Source of the DNA: Deltaproteobacteria bacterium
GTDB taxonomy: Bacteria; Myxococcota_C; UBA6777
Assembly: GCA_002731275.1 (NCBI GenBank)
Contig: PCBK01000098.1
Coordinates: 62,001 to 126,000, forward strand
Length of the DNA: 64,000 bases
Direction of reading: 5' to 3'
In this document: positions 25,901-36,300 of the stretch, piece after piece
How the letters are laid out: the number at the start of each line of letters is the position of its first letter
Position numbering within the stretch: position 1 is the stretch's first letter
Notes under the pieces: generated by a model
The model's database searches: none
Seen by the model: the letters and a program-made list of their open reading frames with translations, nothing else
What the model was told of the DNA's origin: nothing
Program-made: the position numbers and the translations under genes

Positions 25901-27117
25901 GGAAATTGTCTCTTGAGCAACGCCGCAATCTCGTCTGCGAGCCAGAAGTAGCCGTGTTCTTTAGCCGCTGTCAGATCATCTTCGAGTTGTTTGGTCCAGC
26001 TGCGAGGGTATGGTTCTTCTGTGATGGTATAGGCAAGCGCGAGCAAAAATCGGGCGTAGGGGACAAGCTCGTCGAGGTCCTCCGAGAGGATGAGAGGGGC
26101 TGTGTTTGAGGTGGTATATTGGTGGAGGAATGCGAAGATCTCCAAAGCCTTCTCATAATAGGAGTGGGAGAGGCTCAGCGCCTCCTCTCCTTCGAAGGGG
26201 AGATCTGTCAAGAGGAGACTGAGTGTGGCATGGCAGCAAGCCACAAAGTTTTTGTTGAAGAGCCGCTTGGGTAAACGCTCGTTGTACACCATGTCAAAGT
26301 GTTCTCGGGATTTCGGGAGTTGATACAGGAGCAGGTGCGCGGCGGCCTTGATGGAGAGGGCAGAGGGGGACATATTGTTTTCGAGGAGCGCGAGCGCGTC
26401 GTGAGGGGAGCCCTCCCACAAAGACTGCTGTGCTAACAGACTGTAAAGCTCATCTGGACAGTCTTCGATGTTGGCACAATACAGCTCCAACAGTTGGGAG
26501 TAGTGCTGGTGGGAGGAGAGCGTATGAAAACAGTGTTCGAGCAGGTATGCGAAGATCCTCGTGAGGGTGGTGGGGGGAAATTGTGTAAACCACGTCGGTA
26601 CGAAGACTCTTTTGATAAGCGCAAAGAGAGGGTGAGGGTGTTGGTGTCGTTCGTGCAACAACTCCGCGAGGAATAGCACACGGTCCCATCGGTGCGTGTA
26701 GAGGCTGATGCGAAAGTCTCGACCTATATCCTCCGCCGTCTTGGCGATTCGTCTGGTGTTCGCTTTGTGCAGGAAGTGTGTGCGTGGAGTCTGTCTGAGC
26801 CACAGGTCGTAATGACCGGACTGAAAAGTCTCTTGAGCGACGACCTCCTGCAAGAGCGGAGAGAGAGAGAACCCATCGTGATGTTCATGGATGAGTGTTC
26901 TCTGTTTAAGAAGGTGCAGTGCATCGCTGAGGCTTTGTTGGGTCCAGCGCTTGCCTTGCCGCTCAATCCCAAGCTCAGTGAGTTCTTTTTGGAGCGCATT
27001 GAGTGGGAGCGGTGCAAAGAAGAGTGACAAGACGCGTATCAGATCTTGGTAAAGGGATGGAAGCTCCTCGAATACAGAGAGAAGTTCTATCTGTTTGGCT
27101 TGGTTTTGTTCAAACAC
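22939..27117 (-). CDS. SNF2-family DEAD/DEAH-like ATPase (Swi2/Snf2 helicase)
   Basis: About 1392 residues. The C-terminal half is a full SNF2 motor: motif I DDMGLGKTVQS near residue 950, then FNWQQE, motif II DEAQ near 1040, motif III MTGTPIENN, and helicase-C motifs ALVFSQF, YLDGSTPQTQR, SLRAGGVGLNLT and ASDRAHRIGQTQPV. Such ATPases translocate on double-stranded DNA and remodel protein-DNA complexes. The N-terminal 900 residues lack motifs I recognise; part is helical and TPR-like, and a following beta-rich region precedes the motor, as in other bacterial SNF2 proteins. I chose the GTG at 27117 with AGGA upstream. An ATG at 27210 overlaps the end of the transporter gene by 22 bp and is the alternative. 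Confidence 0.9.
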   Translation of the reverse strand: MFEQNQAKQIELLSVFEELPSLYQDLIRVLSLFFAPLPLNALQKELTELGIERQGKRWTQQSLSDALHLLKQRTLIHEHHDGFSLSPLLQEVVAQETFQSGHYDLWLRQTPRTHFLHKANTRRIAKTAEDIGRDFRISLYTHRWDRVLFLAELLHERHQHPHPLFALIKRVFVPTWFTQFPPTTLTRIFAYLLEHCFHTLSSHQHYSQLLELYCANIEDCPDELYSLLAQQSLWEGSPHDALALLENNMSPSALSIKAAAHLLLYQLPKSREHFDMVYNERLPKRLFNKNFVACCHATLSLLLTDLPFEGEEALSLSHSYYEKALEIFAFLHQYTTSNTAPLILSEDLDELVPYARFLLALAYTITEEPYPRSWTKQLEDDLTAAKEHGYFWLADEIAALLKRQFPHNTYYTQLDTERRSSCVPLAKEWTPKQAWEFALEALSNISPTHNTPGNRQEEKTKRLVWLFELEKSILPRPIYQKRKKDGTWSKGRVIGLDRLYRFIDEFDYLDPKDHVVCQYIQPTALRQNEVVIMYKGVYSHSNGPLELDAEALFELVDHPHLCLQQGKERIPVQLREVPPALYIKTQREESVNVQLRPFPNKEEIALTHADAHTLHLTKFQEAHFQIAEIVGKHGLTIPTWGQERLFDMLHQLAPLLPIHSEVTGDIAQAQQVQADPHLHVYLRPKESGLQVALWVRPFGNIGATYPPGEGSPQLLFHTEGQTFQTHRDFDTERQSKEALLQACPTLLSYEEELGQWYIQLPLDALHVLAELRAVQHLYTIKWPQGKSFEVIGEKDWSDLHLHIDERDGWFALSGSIELDEGYIIQLTHLLKLMENTSGSFVELDNGRFIALTAQLREKLRMLRGLPHREEEESALFPKVAGLTLDQLLQESTLTASAKWRAYTQKSRHIEQRTHPVPEDFQATLRPYQESGFQWLMRMGQWELGACLADDMGLGKTVQSLAMISTYASKGPSIVVAPTSVLFNWQQEISRFTPSLQGHILHHFSDRAENIAALGRGDVLLCSYALLHIERPSLQEIEWSCVVLDEAQAIKNPQSKRARAAAALKGQHKVAMTGTPIENNLDELWSLFHFLNPGLLGTQRHFKEHFSKRIEQYDDTLTRQSLRRLLKPFILRRRKEDVLDDLPEKTEINELIEQSKEEAHIYEALRRRAQERISNNDSPTAQRRFLILSELTKLRQASCHPKLVLPESKVESSKLQRFTELATELREGGHKALVFSQFVKHLKILQETLDRLGYSYVYLDGSTPQTQRQTCIERFQSGEVDFFLISLRAGGVGLNLTQANYVIHMDPWWNPAVESQASDRAHRIGQTQPVTIIRLITKDSVEEKILALHQQKRALADALLEGSEQAGTLSIEQLMELFEESFAETKITEVDTP

Positions 27118-27188
27118 GGAGTGGTCCTGACGTTGTGAGCGGGTGAATGGCTGGGATGGGGGATGGAGTAGGCAAGGAAAGAGCGGTC

Positions 27189-28799
27189 TTAGCGAATGCC
27201 GTGCATCCATTTTTTGATGATGGGGCTGAGCAAGAGCAGGAAGACGCCGGCTGCAACAGCAATAAAGCCAACTGTTGTGAACACTTTTGTGTAGATGGGG
27301 AGTGTCTGCGCTGGCGTCAACTCATACGTCTGGAGTGTGACCAGTTTGGACGCAAACTCCACCGCAGGCGTTTGACTGAAGCTGCCGAACAAGTCTTTGG
27401 CGAGGGAGGTCGTATCAGGTGCTGTGAGCCCTGCGACGAACTTTCCTGCTTGGTGCGCGATCGAGGAGGAGAGGAACCAGATCCCCATGATAAACCCAAC
27501 GATGCGTGTTGGAGATAGCTTGGTGACGAGTGAGAGTCCAACAGGTGAGAGACACAATTCACCGAGTGTGTGGAGGAGGTAAGCGAAGATCAAGAAGTAG
27601 ACTGGGACCATACCATCTTTGGCGAAGCCTTGACCAAAGGTAAATCCGAAGAAACCAACGCCGAGCAGGATCAAGCCGAGGCTGAACTTGATCGGGGCGC
27701 TTGGCTCGATGTTCTTTTTGTTCATCAGGTTCCAGATGCCGGAAAAAGCAGGCGCGAGGAGGATGATGAAGAGTGGGTTGACACTTTGGAACATCGAGGT
27801 CGCGAGTTTTTGCCCGAACATGACCTTGTTGACGTTTTCTTTGGTGTAGAGGGTGATCGCGGAGCCTGCAAGCTCGAAGAAGGTCCAAAAGAGGGTGGTG
27901 AATAACAATAAGATGACGATAACCCAGAGTCGCTGTCCTTCTTCGTGATTTTCATCTCTTGCGCCCATCACGACGAGGTAGCCAAGCATCGATACTCCGA
28001 GGAGACCGAGACCCACGTCGAGGACTTCGTTGTGTTGGATGAGGATCATCAAGAGGGGAAGGGCGAGGATACTCGCGAGATAGATCAGCCACTCGTTGGG
28101 CAAGATGAACTTCTCTTGTGAGAGCAACTCGGCATCGGGTGGGGCACCTTTGTCTTCGAAGACACCCATACGTTGACCGATCATAAAGACGACGAGTCCC
28201 AACACCATACCGACACCGGCGAGACCAAAGCCGTAGTGCCATCCGGCAATTTCGCCGATCGCTCCACACGTCAGCGGGGTGAGAAAGGCACCAGCGTTGA
28301 TCCCCATGTAGAAGAGGGTGTAGGCACCGTCTTTGCGGGGGTCATTTTTTTCGTAGAAGGTGGAGATGAAGCTGGAGATGTTGGGCTTGAAGAAGCCATT
28401 GCCGAGGATCAACAGGGCGAGGGCGAGGAAGAAGACGAGTTTGTACTCGAATGCCATCGCGAAGTGACCGGCCGCCATGAGGATACCACCCCAGAGGATG
28501 GCTTTTTGGTAGCCAAAGAGTTTTTCGGCGATCAGTCCACCGAGGATAGGTGTCGCGTAGACCATCGCACCGTAGGCTGCGTACACACCGTACGCATCTT
28601 TCTTGGTATATTTGAGAGCAGAGACCATGTACAACACGAGCAACGCGCGCATACCATAGTAAGAGAAGCGCTCCCAAAACTCCGCAAAAAAGAGAAAGAA
28701 GAGGGCTTTGGGGTGGACTTTTCTATTCATAAAGATGACCGCGCCGATCCAAATGATGACTGCGGCCCAGGCTATCGCCATTATCGCATATGGGTGCAT
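27189..28799 (-). CDS. POT/PTR2-family proton-coupled peptide transporter
   Basis: A 536-residue major-facilitator protein with about 12-14 hydrophobic helices in the inner membrane. The diagnostic ExxERFxYYG motif is present as EFWERFSYYG near residue 40. The second PTR2 signature appears as FYMGINAGAFLTPL, and PNISSFISTFY follows the expected pattern. Such proteins import di- and tripeptides with protons, using the ExxER motif for proton coupling. AGGAG lies 8 bp before the ATG at 28799. It is the first gene of a same-strand group followed by the SNF2 ATPase, with a 71-bp gap to the chosen SNF2 start or a 22-bp overlap if the earlier start is used. It is divergent from the AmrB gene. Confidence 0.93.
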   Translation of the reverse strand: MHPYAIMAIAWAAVIIWIGAVIFMNRKVHPKALFFLFFAEFWERFSYYGMRALLVLYMVSALKYTKKDAYGVYAAYGAMVYATPILGGLIAEKLFGYQKAILWGGILMAAGHFAMAFEYKLVFFLALALLILGNGFFKPNISSFISTFYEKNDPRKDGAYTLFYMGINAGAFLTPLTCGAIGEIAGWHYGFGLAGVGMVLGLVVFMIGQRMGVFEDKGAPPDAELLSQEKFILPNEWLIYLASILALPLLMILIQHNEVLDVGLGLLGVSMLGYLVVMGARDENHEEGQRLWVIVILLLFTTLFWTFFELAGSAITLYTKENVNKVMFGQKLATSMFQSVNPLFIILLAPAFSGIWNLMNKKNIEPSAPIKFSLGLILLGVGFFGFTFGQGFAKDGMVPVYFLIFAYLLHTLGELCLSPVGLSLVTKLSPTRIVGFIMGIWFLSSSIAHQAGKFVAGLTAPDTTSLAKDLFGSFSQTPAVEFASKLVTLQTYELTPAQTLPIYTKVFTTVGFIAVAAGVFLLLLSPIIKKWMHGIR

Positions 28800-29056
28800 G
28801 ACTGAAACTCCTGTCTCGAACGCCGTGTAATGGGGCGTTCTTCGTCTTGCTTGGGTGTCTTGAGGAGAATGAGCTTATCGTTATTAGCTCGTGTATCCTA
28901 GCAAAGCAAGTCGTTTGCGTCGAGCGTTTTTTTGAAGGCTCTTTTCTGGTTCTCTTCTGCCCTTCATCAGTCATGCACAAGAACATTGTGGTGTCTTGAT
29001 GTCCCAGTTTTCTTGTGTATACACTTGGCACATCTTCTTTTGCCTGGAGGTGAAGT

Positions 29057-29860
29057 ATGTATCGAGAAGCTGCGATGTCTGGTCGGTTTTATCCTGCGAA
29101 TGCATCTACATTGGACGCGATGGTGCGTCAATATCTCGAAGTCCCTGTTGAGACCTCGAAGGTGAGGGGGGCTGTCGTCCCCCATGCGGGCTATGTCTAC
29201 TCAGGCGAAGTGGCTGGGAGGACGATCGCGTCGATTGAGCTCCCTCAAACGGTGTTGTTGATGGGTCCAAAACATACCCGCTTGGGAGAGCATTCTGCGA
29301 TCATGCATCGTGGCGCGTGGTCTTTACCTGGCGAAGCTGTCCCCATCCACGAGGCTCTCGCCGATCATTTGTTACAGGGGCTTCCTGGTGTGGTCGTCGA
29401 CGCAGAGGCGCATCGTGAGGAGCACGCGCTGGAGGTGATTCTTCCGTTTTTGCGAGCGAGACGCCCTGATGTGCGTTTTGTGCCCCTTATTCTGGGGTTT
29501 CGCTCATACGCTGCTTGTGAGGAGCTTGGTCGTGCGCTCGCGAAGCTGCTTGAAGAGTGGGATGAAGAAGTCCTTGTCATCGCTTCTTCCGATATGAATC
29601 ACTTTGACACACATGATGAAACACTTCGTAAAGATCAGATGGCGCTCGACAAGTGCCTCTCATTTGATCCACAGGGATTGTACGAGGTCTGTCGGGAGCA
29701 TGACATCAGCATGTGTGGTGTCGTCCCAACGACGGCGATGATGGTGATGCTCGCACAGGAGGGCATCAACAGTACACGGCTTGTACAACACATGACGAGC
29801 GGTGATGTGTCAGGAGATACACGCAGTGTCGTTGGCTACGCTGGGATGCTTATGGGGTGA
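29057..29860 (+). CDS. amrB: AmmeMemoRadiSam system protein B (Memo family)
   Basis: A 267-residue protein of the MEMO1/AmrB family, related to extradiol dioxygenase folds. It has the metal-site-like motifs VVPHAGYVYSG near residue 40, LMGPKHTRLGE, HREEHALEVILPFL, ASSDMNHF and CGVVPTTAMM. Its length is typical. In many bacteria this protein is encoded with AmrA (AMMECR1) and a radical-SAM protein; neither is in the window. The biochemical role of the bacterial protein is not settled. GGAGGTGA lies 4-5 bp upstream of the ATG. It is flanked by a divergent transporter and a convergent citrate synthase gene. Confidence 0.9.
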   Translation: MYREAAMSGRFYPANASTLDAMVRQYLEVPVETSKVRGAVVPHAGYVYSGEVAGRTIASIELPQTVLLMGPKHTRLGEHSAIMHRGAWSLPGEAVPIHEALADHLLQGLPGVVVDAEAHREEHALEVILPFLRARRPDVRFVPLILGFRSYAACEELGRALAKLLEEWDEEVLVIASSDMNHFDTHDETLRKDQMALDKCLSFDPQGLYEVCREHDISMCGVVPTTAMMVMLAQEGINSTRLVQHMTSGDVSGDTRSVVGYAGMLMG

Positions 29861-29894
29861 GGTGTGGGGAAACAGAGAGGGGAAAAATGAAGCT

Positions 29895-31199
29895 CTACTT
29901 TCGTTGTTCAATAGGAACGTAAGCGCGTTGGGCTGGGCCTGTGTAGAGCTGGCTTGGGCGTCCGATGCGGACACGTTCAGCGTTGATCATCTCATTCCAC
30001 TGGCTGATCCATCCGACTGAACGGCCCATTGTAAAGATCACGGTGAACATATTGGTGGGGATACCGAGGGCACGCAGGACGATCCCTGAGTAAAAGTCGA
30101 CGTTGGGGAACAGTCGTCTAGAGGCGAAATATTCATCTTGGAGAGCTGCTTCTTCGAGTGCCTCGGCGACTTCGAGGAGGGGGTCATCGACTTGCAGGTC
30201 TTCGAGCACCTGTTGACACATGTTGCGCATCAATTTGGCCCGTGGGTCGTAGTTTTTGTAGACCCTGTGTCCAAATCCCATCAACCTGAAGGGATCATCT
30301 TTGTCTTTCGCACGTTCGAGTGCCTTGGCGATATTCTTGGTGCTGCCGATGTCCGCGAGCATTTTGATGACGGCTTCGTTGGCGCCACCGTGAGCAGGTC
30401 CCCACAATGTACCGACGCTCGCGGAGATACAGGCGAAGGGGTTGGCCTTGGATGAGCCTGCGAGTCGGATGGTCGAAGCCGAAGCGTTTTGGCCATGATC
30501 GGCGTGTAACAAGAACAACAAGTCCATGGCTTTCGCTGCGATGGAGTTGATGGCGTAAGGTTCTGTTGGGTAGGAGAACATCATGTGGAGGAAGTTGGAA
30601 GCGTACCCGAGTTCGTTTCGTGGGTAGGGGAAGGGCTCGCCCTTTGAATAGCGGTAGGCCCAGGCTGCGATGGTCGGGATCTTGGCGATCAGACGGTGGG
30701 CTGAGACCTCGCGACTGTTGGGATCGGAGATGTCAAGTGAGTCGTGGTAGAACGCGGACATTGCGCCGAGAATTCCGACCATGATCGCCATAGGGTGGGC
30801 GTCTCTTCGGAAGCCTTTGTAAAATTCGCGCAGTCCCTCGTGCAGGAGTGTGTGGTGGGTGATGAGGTCTCGGAACTTGTCATACTCGCCTTCTGTGGGA
30901 AGTTCACCGTAGAGGAGCAGGTAACAGACTTCGAGGAAAGAGCTGTGCTCGGCGAGCTCTTCGATGGGGTAGCCGCGAAAGAGCAGGCGACCTTCTTCAC
31001 CGTCGATGAAGGTGATTTTACTCTCACAGGCAGCGGTGCTGACAAAGCCAGGGTCAAATGTGTAGAGATTCATCTTCTTGCGAAGTTGGTTGATGTCGAT
31101 CACAGGGACACCATCGGTCCCCCGTAAGATCGGAAGATCCATCGATTGTCCGGTGGAGTGGTCCGTGATCGTGACGTAATCTTTCCCTTGTATGCTCAT
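29895..31199 (-). CDS. gltA: Citrate synthase
   Basis: A 434-residue enzyme condensing oxaloacetate and acetyl-CoA at the head of the citric acid cycle. Catalytic landmarks are [11 protein letters not shown] (first His), [14 protein letters not shown] (second His) and FPNVDFYSG (Asp). Other hallmarks are [20 protein letters not shown] and the R-rich CoA-binding segment near the C-terminus. The length fits the large, type II-like bacterial form. The start at 31199 has AAAGGAAAG 6 bp upstream; the longer frame adds 15 unrelated residues. It follows the OmpA gene by 128 bp on the same strand, far enough to allow its own promoter, which I could not identify with confidence. Confidence 0.96.
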   Translation of the reverse strand: MSIQGKDYVTITDHSTGQSMDLPILRGTDGVPVIDINQLRKKMNLYTFDPGFVSTAACESKITFIDGEEGRLLFRGYPIEELAEHSSFLEVCYLLLYGELPTEGEYDKFRDLITHHTLLHEGLREFYKGFRRDAHPMAIMVGILGAMSAFYHDSLDISDPNSREVSAHRLIAKIPTIAAWAYRYSKGEPFPYPRNELGYASNFLHMMFSYPTEPYAINSIAAKAMDLLFLLHADHGQNASASTIRLAGSSKANPFACISASVGTLWGPAHGGANEAVIKMLADIGSTKNIAKALERAKDKDDPFRLMGFGHRVYKNYDPRAKLMRNMCQQVLEDLQVDDPLLEVAEALEEAALQDEYFASRRLFPNVDFYSGIVLRALGIPTNMFTVIFTMGRSVGWISQWNEMINAERVRIGRPSQLYTGPAQRAYVPIEQRK

Positions 31200-31327
31200 T
31201 ATATCTTTCCTTTCGTCCAAAGGCGTAGGGATACCTCCCATCAAACGCTTTCTATTGTGCGTCAGGATACTCGATCATGTGATGTGAAGCCATTGAAATA
31301 TCGATGGGGATGGTGTGGGGAGTTCAA

Positions 31328-33229
31328 TTATTTGGTGTTTTGGGCAGGCGTGCTTGTGGGTTGTTTGATCACATTGAATTGAACGCGCCTGTTTTTGGCG
31401 CGGTTCTCTGTGGAGGTGTTGGGGACGAGTGGTTTGTTCATCCCGTAACCCTCGTGGGTGAGACGTTTTGCGTCGATTTTGCCGCGCGTGACGATAAATT
31501 GGAAGACCGCCTCTGCCCGTTTTTTCGAGAGGTTCATGTTAAAGGTTTTGTCACCGACATCGTCTGTGTGCCCTTCGATACGAAGGCGCATCTTGGGACG
31601 ACTCTTGAGGACAGAGATGACCTGCTCGATGATGCCATATGAGCGCTTATTGATGGTGGCGCTTCCTGTCTTAAATTCGATCTTTTGAAGGATCTTGATC
31701 TCCTCTTTGGTGACCTCGATCAGGACTTTTTTGGGGCATCCGATTTTGGTCTTCTTCGTGGCGACTTTGACCCCTGGCACATCAGGGCACGCATCGAGTC
31801 TATCGATAATACCGTCTTTATCACGATCAGTATCTGGGCAGCCGTTGTTCTCTTTGGGGCCTTTTTGCTTGGGGCATTTGTCGATGTTGTCGGTCAAGCC
31901 GTCTTTATCTTGATCTCCCCAGGGGCATCCTTTGTTCTCTTTCGGGCCGCTTTTTTCCGGGCATTTGTCGATGTTGTCAGTTAAACCGTCTTTGTCTTTG
32001 TCTCCCCAAGGACAACCATCGTTCTCTTTGGGACCTTTCTGTTTGGGGCATCGATCGATGTTGTCTGTGACGCCGTCTTTGTCGATATCTGTGAGTGGAC
32101 AACCTTTATTGAAGGTCGGACCGATCTGTTTGGGACATCGATCCACGTTGTCCTTGAGTCCATCGCCGTCAGAGTCTGGCCAGGGGCAACCCCGGTTTTC
32201 TTTGGGGCCTTCGACACTTGGGCAGCGATCAATGTTGTCTGTGAGGCCGTCTTTGTCGCGGTCGTACTTACGTGGTGCCCACGTGACACCCCCAAGGGCG
32301 CGTAGCGTTGGTGTCCCATATCCTGCGATGATGCCGACCGCGACACCCAATTGGACGGCAAGATCGAGATTGGAAAGAGGGTAGATTTTTGCGCCGATGT
32401 AAGCGTCAATGGGGATTTTATTCCATGTCATCTCTGTGGAGAGAATCCCTGAACCGGTCAACTCGAAAATCAGGTCCAGCGTATTAGGGGCGACCCGAAG
32501 CCGACCTCCGAGGCTGTAAAAGAGTTCATGTTGTAGATCGAGATCCACAAATGTCGTGGGAGGGAGATAGCGATATCCTACGTTCAAGGCCAGTTTAAAA
32601 GACTGGAAGCGTTTGCTAAGCGCGAGGAACCCACCCAATCGGAAGCCATCTTCTCCATTGAAGCGTTGTGTGTCTCCTGTTGGGGCACCCGCATACAACA
32701 TAAACGCCAGTGAGACAAAGTGTTTGTGTTCTTGAAGAGCCTGTAACTTCACACCGAGTTTGAGATCGGATAAGGCGAAGCCTGTGACGCTCTGATCGCG
32801 ATCTGCATCTGCAAACGCCGGATGGTCTGGGATGTGACCTGTTTGATACAGGGTCATGGGGAGGACGAGATGGACGTCAAGCCAGGGGAGGATCCCGAAT
32901 CCTGCGGCGAAGTCAGCACCTATTTGATGTGAGATGATGGGGACGCTTCTGCCGCCTCCACCTTGCGCGACCATCGGGTGATGTCCGTAGTTGACGAGGA
33001 AGCCAGCGTGGTACGAAAATTGTCCAAGAGTCTCGCCTGATTGGGTCTGAAACATGCCTCTTGGATCAAACCAGGGGCGGAATTGTTGAACTTGAAATGC
33101 CCTTGTCGTCGACTGAGCTGATGAGATAGATGGGGAGAGGATACCTACACAGAGCAACTGGAGAAAGAGATAATATCCAAACCAGGTGTGTGTGGTGGAT
33201 GGTTTGTATGTGAGCGGCTGCGTGAACAT
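31328..33229 (-). CDS. OmpA-family outer-membrane protein with thrombospondin type 3 repeats
   Basis: A 633-residue protein. A signal peptide (cleavage probably after SISSA) is followed by a beta-barrel-like region of about 280 residues with alternating aromatic strands. Six TSP3 calcium-binding repeats (residues about 320-481) each carry D.DKDGLTDNIDKCP and a GCP motif. The C-terminal OmpA domain (about 500-625) holds KIEFKTGSATI and RIEGHTDDVGD...LSKKRAEAV, which bind peptidoglycan, with the conserved Asp and Arg present. Proteins of this plan tether the outer membrane to the cell wall. GGAG lies about 11 bp upstream of the ATG. It is 82 bp downstream of the giant gene A on the same strand with no evident terminator between, so it may be the last gene of that operon. 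Confidence 0.9.
   Translation of the reverse strand: MFTQPLTYKPSTTHTWFGYYLFLQLLCVGILSPSISSAQSTTRAFQVQQFRPWFDPRGMFQTQSGETLGQFSYHAGFLVNYGHHPMVAQGGGGRSVPIISHQIGADFAAGFGILPWLDVHLVLPMTLYQTGHIPDHPAFADADRDQSVTGFALSDLKLGVKLQALQEHKHFVSLAFMLYAGAPTGDTQRFNGEDGFRLGGFLALSKRFQSFKLALNVGYRYLPPTTFVDLDLQHELFYSLGGRLRVAPNTLDLIFELTGSGILSTEMTWNKIPIDAYIGAKIYPLSNLDLAVQLGVAVGIIAGYGTPTLRALGGVTWAPRKYDRDKDGLTDNIDRCPSVEGPKENRGCPWPDSDGDGLKDNVDRCPKQIGPTFNKGCPLTDIDKDGVTDNIDRCPKQKGPKENDGCPWGDKDKDGLTDNIDKCPEKSGPKENKGCPWGDQDKDGLTDNIDKCPKQKGPKENNGCPDTDRDKDGIIDRLDACPDVPGVKVATKKTKIGCPKKVLIEVTKEEIKILQKIEFKTGSATINKRSYGIIEQVISVLKSRPKMRLRIEGHTDDVGDKTFNMNLSKKRAEAVFQFIVTRGKIDAKRLTHEGYGMNKPLVPNTSTENRAKNRRVQFNVIKQPTSTPAQNTK
31772..32263 (-). 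repeat. TSP3 calcium-binding repeat array
   Basis: Six in-frame copies of about 87 bp (29 residues) encode D.DKDGLTDNIDKCP..GPKEN.GCPWGD. Cys pairs and Asp ladders in each unit are the calcium-binding signature of thrombospondin type 3 repeats. The third to fifth copies are nearly identical in protein sequence. Confidence 0.85.
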
Positions 33230-33311
33230 AGGAATGTGTGCTCCATCAAGAGGTCTTTTCCAAACTCTTTTTTATCCCACGGCCCAAGGCCTAAAGAGGG
33301 TCATCGATGAA

Positions 33312-36300
33312 TCAAGGGGCAAGCTGCCAAACGAGGACGTCACTGCCATTTGAGGTCAGATTGGTTCCACCCAACGTACCCGCACCGTTAAGGGAGCCTG
33401 TAATGAACACATTGCCATTCGCGAAGGTGATGTTGTTCACGACTTCCTGACCTGTGCCTGATGAGTTTCGAACATACTCAATGCTGCCTGAGGCGTTGAC
33501 TTTGATAACAAACACATCAATGTCTGCCGAAGTGTATGGCGTTGTGCCAAGTGTGACGGGTTTGGCGTTTTGAACGGTAGTGTTGATGTAGCGGTCTCCG
33601 TTGGGTGATACGGCCATCGAGACGCGATTGAGATTGGTACCTACGAGGCTGTTTACATCACCAACATTGATGCCTGAGAGCCATTTCCCTGTGGAGTCGA
33701 TACTTGCGAGGAAGATTCTGTTGTTCAATGTCTTTTTATTGATTGCATACGTACCCACAGAGAAGTCTCCTGTTGCGTACCCCGTTGTGTGCATCACATT
33801 GTTGCTGTCTATGGCAATTTTGAATGGATAGACGATGACATTTGCTGTATCGGAGGAAAGTCTGACCCATTGCCATGTCCCTGTGCTGTTGAGTTTTCCT
33901 ACAAACATAGGCCTTCCGTTTGTCGTGACTGTCGCGCTCACAGTTCCGAATGTGTATGTCCCTGTGTTGTTCAAATAGCCGAGCACATAAACATTTCCAC
34001 CTGAGTCTGTTGTGAGGGCGTGTCCACGAGCTTGCAAAGTCGCGTGATTGCTGCTTCGTGCGGTCCATTGGTGGACTCCATTGGTGTTTAATTTGGTGAC
34101 AAAAGTCTCCAGGGCATTGGACGCGGTGGTGATCGCCGGGCTTCCCGCAACATTGAAGGTTCCTCCTGCATAACCAGTGAAATAGACATTTCCTTGTGTG
34201 TCGACATGGAGTGCATTTTTGTCTGTGTAGAAAGTGCCTCCCACTGTTGATTTTGCCCACGTGGGATTCCCAAGGGTGTCGAACTTTGCGACGATCAGTT
34301 TGTGGTTGCTGTTAAATGGGGTGCTTGCGAGAGTCACGTTTCCATTGTCGTTGTATTGAAGTGTGTAAATGTTTCCGACACCATCGACCATAAGTCCTCT
34401 CGGATGGTCGTGATTGGTTCCTGAGAGACTTCTTGCCCAGACGACGTCACCGCTGGCATTTAATTTGAGCAGAGCAAGATCAGCGCCACCACCCGCTGAG
34501 AGTGTGACGGGCCCACCTGTTGTTGTGAGTGTGAGTGTATTGTAGTAATTGCCCAATACATACACATTGCCCTGCTTGTCGACTGCGATGTGTTCGCCAA
34601 TCTGTGTATCTGCAGCGTTGACATTGTTGATGATGGGGGTCGTGCATGTGCCAGCCCCACAGTACTGTGTGGCGCCACATGCAGTGCCACATGAACCGCA
34701 ATTGTTTTTGTCGGATGATAGGTCTGCACAACCTGTCGCTGCACAATAGAATTGCTTGGAAGGACAGCTCAATGGGATCTGCCAGATAAACATATCGTAG
34801 GCGTTGGAGCGGAAGGATGTACCACCGAAATTACCCACACCAAAGAATTGACCCACGAGATAAAGCGCTTGGTTTTTGTAAAGAATGTTGAGCGCTTGTT
34901 CTGCGCTCGTTCCTTTCGAGCGTGCGACCCATTCGACGTTGTCTGATGTGTCGACTTTTATCACGATGGCGTTGTTGTTTCCTGTGGGGGTGAGTGGGAT
35001 TCCATTGATTTCGGTTTTAGGGGAGTTTCCTCCCACCGTGCTGATGTAGCGATTTCCTGAGGGATCAATGTCCATGCGGACGAAGGTCGGATTTGCGATA
35101 TCTTTTCCAAGCCGTTTGGCTGTTTTCCAGGAGCCAGCTTTGTCAAGTGTCAGAAGGAACAGATCATCGGTCCCTGTGCTTTTGTTCACAGTAAGCGTTC
35201 CAGCCTGGAAGCTACCTATTCTAAAGTATCCGGCAAGGTGGATCTTTCCGGATGAATCGACTTTGATGGAGTAAGGTTGGACGATCGCGTTGCTGGTGTT
35301 GCTGGTCGCTCTAGCCCATTGCCACTGTCCTGATGCATTGAGCTTCGCGACAAAGACATCCTTTCCATTTGTGTGGCCGATAGTATGTGTTCCAAACGTA
35401 TAACTACCCGCAGTGATCAGCTCTCCTGTGGTGTATACGTTCCCAGAGGCATCCGTTGTGATCGCGAAGCTTCCGGCCAATCGATTTGCATGATTGCTCG
35501 ACTGAGAGACCCACTGTAGGTTTCCTGATGTGTCGAACTTGGCGACAAAGACCTCCCAAGCACCGGCTGCGGTTGTGCGACTTGAACTTGCGACACTGAA
35601 TGCGCCAGAGGCAGCAGCGTTAACGAAGACGTTACCTTCTTCGTCAACATGGAGCCCACCGCTTGAGACGTTTGTACCGTTGATAGCTTGTGACCAGAGG
35701 TAGCCCCCGTTGGGGTCGTACTTGGAGATGATGATCTTGTCAGAGGGAGTGTATGTTTTTCCTGGAAGATTCACTGTTCCTCCAAGATTTTCTTGTAGGA
35801 TGTAGAGATTGCCTCGCTTGTCGACGCCTAATCCCCTTGGTTGATCTGTGGCTGTACCGCTTGGTGAGAAGGCATGGACAATATTGTTACTTCGATCGTA
35901 TTTGAAGACAAAGAGGTCTGTACCCCCGTATGTCGAGAAGTTGATCGTTCCTTGCTGTGTGACGACAGAGAAAGCGTTGGTGTAGTAGCCAAGTGTATAA
36001 ACATGTCCGGATGGATCGACAGCGATGTGTGTCGCGGTTTGGTTGTTGGTGATATCTTGGGCGTGTGTGATGGGTGCAACACAACTGCTTGTAAAGCAAG
36101 ACTGGGTGCTTGAGCAAGTGTTGCCACAATCACCACAGTTATTCTTGTCGTTTTGAACGTCTTTACAGCCGTTTGTGCCACAGAATTTACCTGCATTTGG
36201 GCAGGTTGTGGGGAGCTTCCAAATAAAGTAATCGTCATCTAATGTGAGCGTTGGCGCTTGTGGGGGACCGTAGAGAGAGATGCTGCCGTTTGCCCGCCCT

